From assembly GCA_913773825.1 (NCBI GenBank), contig CAJYHH010001116.1, positions 1-8,402 on the forward strand: a DNA stretch of 8,402 bases. Direction: 5' to 3'. Position 1 is the first letter of the stretch, and each line of letters starts with the position of its first letter. This DNA is from Candidatus Sericytochromatia bacterium. Its GTDB lineage: Bacteria > Cyanobacteriota > Sericytochromatia > UBA7694. Positions 1-5,254 of the stretch are shown piece after piece. The translations under genes and the position numbers were made by a program. Under the pieces are notes generated by a model that was not told where the DNA came from, did not search any database, and worked only from the letters and a program-made list of their open reading frames with translations.

Positions 1-506
1 AAGGCAGTCAAGGTTTGTATGAAGATCTGGCGGCTGTCCCAAATAAAGAATTTGCGCTGCTTTTGGGTACAGCACCTACAGCTTATGGCCGCCCCAATGA
101 TTTTTTTGAACGCCGGATGCAAGCAACAGCCGAACTCTGGCAAGCCGGAAAATTTCAAAAAGTGATTCTCAGCGGTGCTCGACGTGAGGGTTATGACGAA
201 ATCAGCGCCATGCGCAGTGCTTTAATTGCGCGTGGCGTACCAGCAGATCGCATTTTAGAAGACGGTAACGGCAAACGAACCCGTCTGTCGATCGAGCGCG
301 CAGAATCCGAGTTTGGCTTAAAAGATTATCTGATTATCTCGCAAAAGTTTCACTGCGAGCGCGCCTTGTTTATTGCCAGGCCGTTAGGGCACCAGCCCGT
401 CTGTTATGCAGCAAAAGCTGTAAACTATCAGCCGCTGATGCTGGCGCGAGAGCTGATTTCACGCTTGATCGCCACCTGGGAATACTACAAAGATACTTCG
501 GCTTAA
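1..506 (+). CDS. sanA: SanA-like DUF218/YdcF-family envelope protein (5' end outside window)
   Basis: The reading frame is open from the left edge (first full codon at 3) to a TAA at 504-506, so the N-terminus is missing. A TTG at 15 could be read as a start, but residues before and after it (LYEDLAAVP) align with an internal part of E. coli SanA as I remember it (YDELQDLP), so I treat the gene as truncated by the window. The family hallmarks are a hydrophobic strand ending in LLLGTA (about 57-74) and the diagnostic QKFHCERALFIA block (342-377), nearly identical to SanA. Known family members are inner-membrane-anchored proteins with a periplasmic DUF218 domain; E. coli SanA affects vancomycin exclusion and envelope barrier function, and its biochemical activity is unresolved. 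The visible C-terminus stops soon after the domain and lacks the tail of E. coli SanA. The next gene is more than 300 bases away, so no operon partner is visible downstream. Confidence 0.88.
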   Translation, partial: GSQGLYEDLAAVPNKEFALLLGTAPTAYGRPNDFFERRMQATAELWQAGKFQKVILSGARREGYDEISAMRSALIARGVPADRILEDGNGKRTRLSIERAESEFGLKDYLIISQKFHCERALFIARPLGHQPVCYAAKAVNYQPLMLARELISRLIATWEYYKDTSA

Positions 507-525
507 CTCAACTCAGATTGAGAAA

Positions 526-556
526 TGCCCTTCTACAAGGCACTTGGAACTTTTTT
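526..556 (+). terminator. weak candidate terminator after the sanA-like gene
   Basis: TGCC (526-529) pairs with GGCA (539-542), with an inner TT/AA extension around one bulged C. A run of six T begins at 551, eight bases after the stem. The stem is short and the T-run is offset, so this is only a candidate. The T-run is itself half of a perfect CTTTTTTAAAAAAG palindrome at 550-563. Confidence 0.25.
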
Positions 557-661
557 AAAAAAGCCAGCGTCCCTGTCTCTTATGTTCAATTCTGAATTCT
601 AATCTTCCGTTTTGAATATGCCCCACTCAAAATCATTCAAAATTATATGGAGGACCTGACC

Positions 662-739
662 ATGTTAAACATCCACGCAGCCCTTGAGCTTGCCACACAC
701 CAGGCAGGTCGCCTCCACCGGATGTTGCTCTCAATCTGA
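662..739 (+). CDS. possible 25-residue leader peptide or small protein upstream of rsgA
   Basis: An ATG at 662 is preceded by a textbook GGAGG (649-653) with an eight-base gap, one of the best ribosome binding sites in the window. The frame runs 25 codons to TGA at 737-739. The peptide begins MLNIHAALELATHQ and contains no membrane segment; a second in-frame ATG lies upstream at 647, inside the Shine-Dalgarno. The ORF ends about 84 bases before the rsgA start, with a hairpin between them, an arrangement seen with regulatory leader peptides. I do not recognise the peptide and its residues show no obvious run of one amino acid that would suggest classical attenuation. It could also be a chance ORF. 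The case rests almost entirely on the ribosome binding site. Confidence 0.33.
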   Translation: MLNIHAALELATHQAGRLHRMLLSI

Positions 740-763
740 CTTCTTTCCGGCCCGGCGCTCCTG

Positions 764-802
764 CCTGAATTTCACTGCTTTCTTTACAGCAATTTATTCA
801 GG
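764..802 (+). promoter_or_regulatory. hairpin just upstream of the rsgA ribosome binding site
   Basis: CCTGAAT (764-770) is the exact complement of ATTCAGG (796-802), and inside it TGCT (776-779) pairs with AGCA (788-791) across an internal loop. The structure ends eight bases before the AGGAGA that serves rsgA and begins shortly after the small ORF at 662-739. It is not followed by a T-run, so a translational or RNA-stability role is more likely than termination. No known riboswitch class was recognised. Confidence 0.35.
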
Positions 803-822
803 AAATTTCAGGAGACCAAACC

Positions 823-1944
823 TTGAACTTAGATTCAAATATTTTTTCGATAGATTCCGTACAAGCTCGTGAAGTCTTGCTCAGTCTGGGCTGGAACGAT
901 TTTTTTGCTGCTCAATATTCTGAATGGCAGGATACACCTGAGTTACAGCCCGCGCGCATCACAGCTGAATACCAGGGCCTTTATCGCTTTATTTGCCCAA
1001 CTGGCGAAGGCTTAGCTGAAATCAGCGGCCGCCTGCGCCATCATGCTTTAGACCGAGAAGATCTGCCTGCTGTGGGTGATTGGGTTGCGCTTAACTGGCA
1101 AGCCCAAATGCAGTACGGCCGCATTGAAGCGATCTTACCTAGACGCAGCCAGTTTGCTCGTAAAGAAACCGGCGGGCGCAGTCAGGCTCAGATCGTTGCG
1201 GCAAATGTCGACACTGTCTTGCTAGTCAGCGCGCTTAACCACGATTTGAACCTGCGCCGCATTGAGCGTTATCTGACACTGGCCTGGGAAAGCGGAGCAA
1301 GGCCTGTAGTGATCTTGAGCAAAGCAGATCTCAGCCCTGAAGCAGAGTCATTACGCCAAGCAGTTGAAGCAATTGCTGTCGGTGCCGATATTGTGGTGCT
1401 TTCTGCACTAACAGGCGAGGGCCTTGATGCGCTAAACACCTGGCTTCAGCCAGGCCAAACAGTCGCTTTGATGGGTTCTTCGGGTGTGGGTAAGTCTACT
1501 TTGGTGAATGCTTTATCAGGTTTTGAACGCCAGACGGTTCAGACCATTCGTGAAGATGACGCAAAAGGGCGCCACACCACTACCCATCGTGAGTTATTTC
1601 AAATGCCTTCAGGTGCGCTTTTATTAGACACACCGGGCATGCGAGAACTTCAGCTCTGGCAAAGTGGTGAAGGTCTGGATGCCAGCTTTGCAGATATCCT
1701 TAAAATCGCTTCAAACTGCCGTTTTCGTGACTGCAGCCACGGCGGTGAAGACGGTTGTCAGATCGAAGTCGCCCTAGCAAATGGCGAGCTTGATCTGGCG
1801 CGATGGTCAAATTATCTCAAGCTTCAGCTTGAGGAAGCCTGGCAGGTGCGTCGGACAAATAAAGCTGAACAAGCCAATAGCAAACGACGTTGGAAACAAA
1901 TTCATCAGCAGGCCCGCGCGCATATGAAAGAGAAATATCGCTAG
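823..1944 (+). CDS. rsgA: Ribosome small subunit-dependent GTPase RsgA (YjeQ)
   Basis: RsgA is a cytoplasmic GTPase that binds the maturing 30S subunit, checks the decoding centre and leaves on GTP hydrolysis. The 373-residue product has the family layout: an N-terminal OB-fold region (about 40-115, with the PAVGDW signature), then a circularly permuted GTPase domain in which the G4 motif SKAD (166-169) comes before the G1 P-loop GSSGVGKST (218-226) and the G3 motif DTPG (269-272), and a C-terminal zinc finger. The zinc ligands follow the exact family pattern C-x4-C-x-H-x5-C, as C299, C304, H306 and C312. The basic tail (about 350-373) fits rRNA contact. I chose the TTG at 823 because AGGAGA (810-815) lies seven bases upstream and no ATG fits the conserved N-terminus. 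Length is slightly above E. coli RsgA. No neighbour shares its pathway, so it may be transcribed alone, perhaps with the small ORF upstream. Confidence 0.97.
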   Translation: MNLDSNIFSIDSVQAREVLLSLGWNDFFAAQYSEWQDTPELQPARITAEYQGLYRFICPTGEGLAEISGRLRHHALDREDLPAVGDWVALNWQAQMQYGRIEAILPRRSQFARKETGGRSQAQIVAANVDTVLLVSALNHDLNLRRIERYLTLAWESGARPVVILSKADLSPEAESLRQAVEAIAVGADIVVLSALTGEGLDALNTWLQPGQTVALMGSSGVGKSTLVNALSGFERQTVQTIREDDAKGRHTTTHRELFQMPSGALLLDTPGMRELQLWQSGEGLDASFADILKIASNCRFRDCSHGGEDGCQIEVALANGELDLARWSNYLKLQLEEAWQVRRTNKAEQANSKRRWKQIHQQARAHMKEKYR

Positions 1945-1956
1945 CAGGCTGTCATC

Positions 1957-2037
1957 CCTGGTTTTTGGGCTGCAAGCAAAAAGACACTGAATTTGTTGTG
2001 TTTGCAGCTCATCGCCTGGTTTTTAAAGCCTGACCAG
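1957..2037 (+). repeat. small repeats in the rsgA 3' gap
   Basis: The gap after rsgA (1945-2166) holds a direct repeat CCTGGTTTTT (1957-1966 and 2015-2024) that flanks an inverted repeat, GCTGCAA (1969-1975) against TTGCAGC (2002-2008). CTGGT (2016-2020) can also pair with ACCAG (2033-2037). None is followed by a convincing T-run at the right distance, so I do not call a terminator. The rest of the gap shows nothing clear. Confidence 0.3.
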
Positions 2038-2078
2038 AGCGTATCGATCACCACAGTTTAAATCTTGATATGCTCACT

Positions 2079-2107
2079 TTGGCTTTAATTTGATTGTGAT
2101 GTAAATT
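2079..2107 (+). promoter_or_regulatory. weak candidate promoter for the small secreted ORF
   Basis: TTGGCT (2079-2084) and TAAATT (2102-2107) are separated by 17 bases and each matches four of six positions of the sigma70 consensus. The gene start is about 60 bases downstream. This is a weak sequence-only call. Confidence 0.25.
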
Positions 2108-2166
2108 GTCTATCGCTCTGATTCACATCCGTCTTTTTGCGTTTTAAGCCGTCTAGAGGTAGATCA

Positions 2167-2379
2167 ATGAATTCTAATATTTGCTCTGTATCCAGCCTGG
2201 GGTTCTTGTTTTTTTGCGCCTGTACAGCTTCACCATCTGACATACCGACTCATCATCAGCCGGGCAGTTCATTAGCTCAGACAGCCCTAAACAACCAGCC
2301 TGCGATTAATTCCAATCCAAGCCCGATTGTTCCCATTCCATCAACCGTTACCAGCTCTCCAAGCCATACAATGGTTTAA
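2167..2379 (+). CDS. small secreted or lipoprotein-like hypothetical protein, possibly truncated
   Basis: From the ATG at 2167 the frame encodes 70 residues. AGAGGT (2155-2160) lies six bases upstream, which favours this start over the in-frame ATG at 2137. The N-terminus has a hydrophobic core (SSLGFLFFCAC) followed by a Ser/Pro/Asn/Gln-rich tail, as in an exported protein or lipoprotein. The lipobox would be FCAC, a poor match because position -3 is Phe instead of Leu, and the n-region lacks a positive charge. After the TAA at 2377-2379 the same frame stays open for 33 more codons with the same Pro/Gln/Ser-rich character (for example VLSQPSQIPLQSALP), up to a TAA at 2479-2481, ten bases before the convergent methyltransferase. 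The gene may therefore be interrupted by one nonsense change. No family is recognised. If the upstream part is real, the product is exported. Confidence 0.45.
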   Translation: MNSNICSVSSLGFLFFCACTASPSDIPTHHQPGSSLAQTALNNQPAINSNPSPIVPIPSTVTSSPSHTMV

Positions 2380-2481
2380 CGATCAGCATCAGCCAATCCC
2401 GTTTTATCTCAGCCGAGCCAAATTCCGCTTCAAAGCGCTTTACCCGCAGAATGGAAAAACCCTTATTTTATTCAGCCCTAA
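2167..2481 (+). pseudogene. possible full extent of the interrupted small secreted gene
   Basis: This entry marks the reading of 2167-2481 as one gene of 103 sense codons, interrupted by an ochre codon at 2377-2379. The 33 codons after the stop (2380-2478) keep the Pro/Gln/Ser-rich composition of the codons before it and end in a stop just short of the neighbouring gene. A single CAA-to-TAA change would explain it. The alternative is that the short ORF is intact and the downstream similarity is chance. Confidence 0.3.
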
Positions 2482-2490
2482 ACTGCTCAA

Positions 2491-3276
2491 TTAGCCTAGC
2501 TGAGTTAAGCCAGCCCGGTATCGCCCGGCATAAGCTGCAAAATGCTGATTTAATGCCTCTAAGGCAAACTCTGGACTCAGGGTCTGAAGATGATGCAGGT
2601 TGCGGTTATATTCAGGGATCGGGCCAGCAAGATAGCCCTTTTGATAAGCTTCTGCAACATTCAGAACAGGCCAAAGATTGTGTTCCCGTTTAACCAGAAA
2701 AGCATTGTTAAAACAAAGCCCAATTAAATCATAGTGAGAGCTGTCAGCCAGATCGACCAAAGACTGTAGACTCATCCCGTAAAAATGCTCCCCTGGATAC
2801 TGATGTTGAGCGTCATAAGGGATATAGAATCGCAGCGGTGGCGGAATTTTTTCATTGATCTCAGCACAAATTAAAGTGGGTTGATGGGTCTGGAGTAAAG
2901 CATTTAAAACATCGTAGTCAAAGCTATCGATATCCAGACTTAAAAAGCCAAAATCAACTGGGATCTGAGACTGGTCTAAAAGTTCAGATACATTTAAAGG
3001 CGTTACTTTAATGGCCTGCAGCTTAACCGATGTAAGATAACGCTGATAAAAAGCTTTCATCATCCCAAAAGCCTGAGGTTCAGCCTCCAGAGAAAGGCCT
3101 CTCCAGCCATTCATATACAAAAATAGAGTATTTGACTGGTTCAGACCATCACCAGCCCCAATATCGACACAGATTTGCTTAGGCCTCAGTCTCTTTAAAT
3201 AAGCCATGATCTGGCGCAAAGAATCATTAACAGAAAGTCGAAAATCACCGGCCTGAAAAGCATCAATAATCATCAT
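2491..3276 (-). CDS. FkbM-type SAM-dependent methyltransferase
   Basis: The 261-residue product has a Rossmann-type class I methyltransferase fold. Motif I is VDIGAGDG (37-44), the SAM-binding glycine loop. It is followed by SNTLFLYMNGWRGL (48-61), typical of FkbM-like enzymes, and by acidic E64/E66 after strand 2, which would hold the SAM ribose. The segment FLSLDIDSFDYDVL (111-124) corresponds to the conserved D-I-D block of the family, and AEINEKIPPP (138-147) follows strand 5. Family members methylate small molecules, sugars or lipids, and the substrate cannot be read from this sequence. There is no signal peptide or membrane segment, so it should be cytosolic. The start has tandem ATGs (3276 and 3273 on the minus strand) without a clear Shine-Dalgarno, so the exact start is uncertain. 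It is convergent with the small secreted ORF and divergent from the 93-residue protein. No glycosyltransferases or polysaccharide genes adjoin it. Confidence 0.82.
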   Translation of the reverse strand: MMIIDAFQAGDFRLSVNDSLRQIMAYLKRLRPKQICVDIGAGDGLNQSNTLFLYMNGWRGLSLEAEPQAFGMMKAFYQRYLTSVKLQAIKVTPLNVSELLDQSQIPVDFGFLSLDIDSFDYDVLNALLQTHQPTLICAEINEKIPPPLRFYIPYDAQHQYPGEHFYGMSLQSLVDLADSSHYDLIGLCFNNAFLVKREHNLWPVLNVAEAYQKGYLAGPIPEYNRNLHHLQTLSPEFALEALNQHFAAYAGRYRAGLTQLG

Positions 3277-3307
3277 TTGATTTTAACTGGAGTGCACTTC
3301 ATCTGTC

Positions 3308-3336
3308 TTGACTGAGATCTGGTCAAAATATAAAAT
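3308..3336 (+). promoter_or_regulatory. sigma70-type promoter of the 93-residue protein gene
   Basis: TTGACT (3308-3313) and TAAAAT (3331-3336) are 17 bases apart, each matching five of six consensus positions. An overlapping TATAAA (3329-3334) is the alternative -10. The predicted start lies near 3343, inside a 16-bp palindrome. TTGAC (3308-3312) is also one arm of an inverted repeat with GTCAA (3322-3326), so on the minus strand a TTGACC faces the methyltransferase, but no good minus-strand -10 is found at the right distance. Confidence 0.6.
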
Positions 3337-3373
3337 GAGTGAGTAATTACTCACCTTCAAGAAAATTCACTCA
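3336..3373. promoter_or_regulatory. operator-like palindrome with an extra half-site
   Basis: GTGAGTAATTACTCAC (3339-3354) is a perfect 16-bp palindrome placed immediately after the -10 box, over the likely transcription start. TGAGTGA (3336-3342), overlapping its left edge, is the exact complement of TCACTCA (3367-3373), so there is a third half-site close to the ribosome binding site. The form and position resemble dimeric repressor operators of the TetR kind. That is inference, and no regulator gene lies in the window. Confidence 0.6.
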
Positions 3374-3396
3374 GGATAATGTTTCAGGGAGGCTTT

Positions 3397-3678
3397 ATGT
3401 TTGCATCTTCCTATTTTAATCAAGACAATGGCTGTAACTGGTATCAATCTTTAGCTCAAACGGGTGCTAGCCCCGAAGACTGGGAACGTTACTTGATTCT
3501 TGATCAGGTTGAACAAGGCCGTCTCGATAGTCAGAGCGATCGGTTTCGTATGGCTTATGCAGATCTAATTGAACAGTTACACACCGAAAGCCTTCTCCAG
3601 GCTCAGCGTCTCACGGAAATTGGCCAACGCTGGAAACAATCCTTTGAATCACAATTTCTGTTAAAAAAAGCCGGCTAA
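3397..3678 (+). CDS. hypothetical small protein, 93 residues
   Basis: I chose the ATG at 3397 because AGGGAGG (3386-3392) lies four bases upstream; the in-frame ATG at 3379 has no good site and would add six residues. The product begins MFASSYFNQDNGCNWYQ and continues as a probable helical protein: residues about 25-88 are rich in Glu, Gln, Leu and Arg (EDWERYLILDQVEQGRL and later LIEQLHTESLLQAQRLTEI), with heptad-like hydrophobic spacing. There is no signal peptide or membrane segment, so it is probably cytosolic. One cysteine (C13) is present. I do not recognise a family. It stands alone between a strong promoter with an operator-like palindrome and a candidate terminator, so it looks like a separately regulated monocistronic gene. 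Possible roles include an adaptor, an anti-regulator or a stress protein, but nothing in the sequence selects one. Confidence 0.72.
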   Translation: MFASSYFNQDNGCNWYQSLAQTGASPEDWERYLILDQVEQGRLDSQSDRFRMAYADLIEQLHTESLLQAQRLTEIGQRWKQSFESQFLLKKAG

Positions 3679-3716
3679 ATCTGGCTTTGACAGGCTTTTA
3701 ATTTGCCTGTTTATCT
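3667..3716 (+). terminator. candidate terminator after the 93-residue protein gene
   Basis: ACAGGC (3690-3695) pairs with GCCTGT (3705-3710) around a nine-base loop and is followed by TTATCTTC. A second, overlapping hairpin, AAAGCC (3667-3672) with GGCTTT (3683-3688), spans the stop codon. The stems are short and the tail is only moderately T-rich, so the call is tentative. Confidence 0.4.
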
Positions 3717-3752
3717 TCATAAACTGTTTTTAGACAAAGACCTCAATTGAGC

Positions 3753-3813
3753 TGGCTTGAATCGAGCTTAATTTCATGTTAACCTTGAGGAGACTTGCAA
3801 AAGATTCAAGCCA
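3753..3813 (+). repeat. 11-bp inverted repeat upstream of the amidase gene
   Basis: TGGCTTGAATC (3753-3763) is the exact reverse complement of GATTCAAGCCA (3803-3813). The 39-base spacer contains GAGGAG (3787-3792). The right arm ends five bases before the GGGAG (3818-3822) that serves the amidase. In RNA this would form a long-loop hairpin in the leader; in DNA it could be two half-sites. Confidence 0.45.
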
Positions 3814-3831
3814 AGCCGGGAGCCTGTTACC

Positions 3832-4722
3832 ATGACAAAGATGTCACGTTCACTGATCGGTCTCTGTACACTTAGTACTCTCAGCCTGCTTGCAGCCTGC
3901 GCTCTAAACACACCGCGCCTGCAGCAGCCCTCTCAGATCCGCAGCCAGACTGCCGCCACCTCGCAGCGTGCTATCCCCAAACCCGCCACTATTCAGATGC
4001 CTTCGCCCAATCAAAACGAGCGCCCCGCCGGCAGCACGATCAACACGATTGTTTTGCATCATACGGCCATGGCTGGTGATGCCCGCGCTGTTGGTAATTA
4101 TTTTGCCCGTCCTGAAGCAAAAACCAGCTCTCACTATATTGTTGACCGCACGGGCTATCTGGTTCAGCCTGTTGCTGACAATCTGCGCTCCTGGCATGCC
4201 GGCAGAAGTGAATTTAATGGCGTAGGTGACGTCAATAATTTTTCAATCGGGATTGAAATCTGTAATCTTGGCGACAGCGTTGAAGCTTATAGCGATGCTC
4301 AATATGACGGAATTATTCGCTTAGTGGCTTATCTTGTCAGCGAATATCGGATTCCCCTGGCCAATATCACTCGCCATCGCGATATTGCCATTCCGCTGGG
4401 CCGTAAAATTGATACCTCTAATAATTTCTCAATGGCTCGTGTCAATGAAGGTGTACGTGCTGTCCTCAACGGCACGTATCGCCCTCCGGCTCTCAATACG
4501 CCTGCTGAGCAGCCGCAACTTCCGGCATTCAGAGAAGTCATTGTTCAGGCTGGTCAAACCACCCTGGAAGATATCGCGGACATTCATCTTGATAATCCAG
4601 CCCGCTGGGTTGAGCTTCAGGCATTTAACCCACAAGTTTCTGCAAAGCAACTGCAGGTTGGGCAGAAAATCCGCGTGCCCAATCATATCGACTTTAAAAT
4701 TTACGAGCAGCATCAGCATTAA
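3832..4722 (+). CDS. Lipoprotein N-acetylmuramoyl-L-alanine amidase (amidase_2) with C-terminal LysM-like domain
   Basis: Amidase_2 enzymes are zinc hydrolases that cut the amide bond between N-acetylmuramic acid and L-Ala of peptidoglycan. The 296-residue product starts with a lipoprotein signal ending in LLAAC (lipobox 20-23, acylated C23), then a Pro/Gln/Ser-rich linker (about 27-66). The catalytic domain (about 68-212) has IVLHHTA with H76 as the likely first zinc ligand, SSHYIVDRTG, SWHAG, SIGIEI with E142, and TRHRDIAIPLGRKID with H182 and D194 as likely second and third ligands. By analogy with E. coli AmiD this suggests an envelope-anchored, periplasmic enzyme. The usual DPG after the last ligand reads D-T-S here. 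Residues 236-283 form a LysM-like peptidoglycan-binding domain ending in VGQKIRVP. GGGAG (3818-3822) supports the ATG at 3832; an in-frame ATG at 3841 is an alternative. The cupin gene follows after 15 bases, so they may be co-transcribed. Roles in wall recycling or remodelling are likely. Confidence 0.92.
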   Translation: MTKMSRSLIGLCTLSTLSLLAACALNTPRLQQPSQIRSQTAATSQRAIPKPATIQMPSPNQNERPAGSTINTIVLHHTAMAGDARAVGNYFARPEAKTSSHYIVDRTGYLVQPVADNLRSWHAGRSEFNGVGDVNNFSIGIEICNLGDSVEAYSDAQYDGIIRLVAYLVSEYRIPLANITRHRDIAIPLGRKIDTSNNFSMARVNEGVRAVLNGTYRPPALNTPAEQPQLPAFREVIVQAGQTTLEDIADIHLDNPARWVELQAFNPQVSAKQLQVGQKIRVPNHIDFKIYEQHQH

Positions 4723-4737
4723 GCTCGTTTATTTCAC

Positions 4738-5088
4738 TTGAATTTACCGATTCAAAACCTTTTCGCTCTCGCTGAAGATTTCAGTGAGAGCGAAGTCTTT
4801 GAAGCCCTTTTACAGCGTCCGGGTATTTTACTTGAGCGAATTGTTTCAAATGGCCAAATCACACCGGAAGGCCAGTGGTATAACCAGGCCTGGGAAGAAT
4901 GGGTAATGATTTTAAAAGGTGAAGCTGAACTCAGTTACCCTGATCAAACACCCATCAGACTTAAAACCGGCGACAGTTTGCTTATACCCGCTCATCAGCG
5001 CCATCGCGTCAGCTATACAAGTTCGCCCTGTATCTGGCTAGCTTTGCATTTTGGACAAATCGTTGGCACAGCTCTGACTCCAGCTTAA
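4738..5088 (+). CDS. small single-domain cupin protein
   Basis: The 116-residue product is one cupin beta-barrel. Motif 1 corresponds to about residues 45-65 (EGQWYNQAWEEWVMILKGEA) and motif 2 to GDSLLIPAHQRHRV (78-91). The usual HxH pair of motif 1 is absent: the aligned stretch is Asn/Gln/Glu-rich (N49, Q50, E53, E54), while motif 2 keeps H86 and H89 and H104 lies near the end. I recall a widespread small cupin family with the same pattern (TPEGxWYxQ, EEWV, IPAHxRHRV), whose function is not settled. The start is a TTG at 4738 without a clear Shine-Dalgarno, chosen because the N-terminus NLFAL fits that family and no ATG exists nearby. It lies 15 bases after the amidase stop and may be translated from the same message. 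There is no signal peptide, so it is cytosolic and probably not part of the wall reaction. Confidence 0.83.
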   Translation: MNLPIQNLFALAEDFSESEVFEALLQRPGILLERIVSNGQITPEGQWYNQAWEEWVMILKGEAELSYPDQTPIRLKTGDSLLIPAHQRHRVSYTSSPCIWLALHFGQIVGTALTPA

Positions 5089-5123
5089 TTTTATTTCTGT
5101 ATGGAATGATATGACGCAGCGCG

Positions 5124-5189
5124 CCATAGCCCCTAGTTCATAAGAGATAGCCTTCATCCCCTTATTTAACGCCCATAGTCCATAGCCCC
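5124..5189. repeat. CCATAG repeats and C-rich tract between cupin and arginase genes
   Basis: CCATAGCCCC occurs exactly twice (5124-5133 and 5180-5189) with a further CCATAG at 5173-5178, seven bases before the second copy. With CATCCCC (5154-5160) and CTCCCC (5191-5196) the region has several C3 to C4 runs, that is G-runs on the minus strand. The function is unknown. Confidence 0.45.
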
Positions 5190-5203
5190 GCTCCCCTTAG
5201 AAC

Positions 5204-5217
5204 TGCTAGAATCTAGC
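5204..5217 (+). promoter_or_regulatory. possible extended -10 promoter of the arginase gene with overlapping inverted repeat
   Basis: TGC immediately before TAGAAT (5204-5212) fits an extended -10 element (TGnTATAAT with one mismatch). No -35 box is found at the usual spacing, which such promoters can lack. The same bases form a perfect inverted repeat, GCTAGA-A-TCTAGC (5205-5217). The predicted start near 5219 would leave a leader of about 35 bases before the arginase ATG. Confidence 0.42.
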
Positions 5218-5254
5218 TATCACTACTACCTGTTTGGCAAAAGGATACTCTCTC

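Noticed and set aside
684..872. 62-codon plus-strand ORF starting with TTG and overlapping the rsgA start
   Set aside because: It has no good ribosome binding site, runs 50 bases into rsgA in another frame and its residues look non-coding.
2451..2693. Plus-strand ORF over the end of the methyltransferase gene
   Set aside because: It lies mostly antisense to a well-supported gene, and its start falls inside the Pro/Gln-rich continuation of the small secreted ORF.
3336..3373. Palindrome considered as a recombination or attachment site
   Set aside because: No integrase or mobile gene is nearby, and its position just after a -10 box is better explained by an operator.
3795..3875. TTG-started 26-codon ORF after GAGGAG, upstream of and overlapping the amidase start
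   Set aside because: The GAGGAG is only two bases from the TTG, which is too close, and the ORF runs into the amidase signal peptide in another frame.
3904..4741. Several ORFs on both strands inside the amidase gene
   Set aside because: All are shadows of the amidase frame, which has clear domain motifs; none has its own ribosome binding site or recognisable features.
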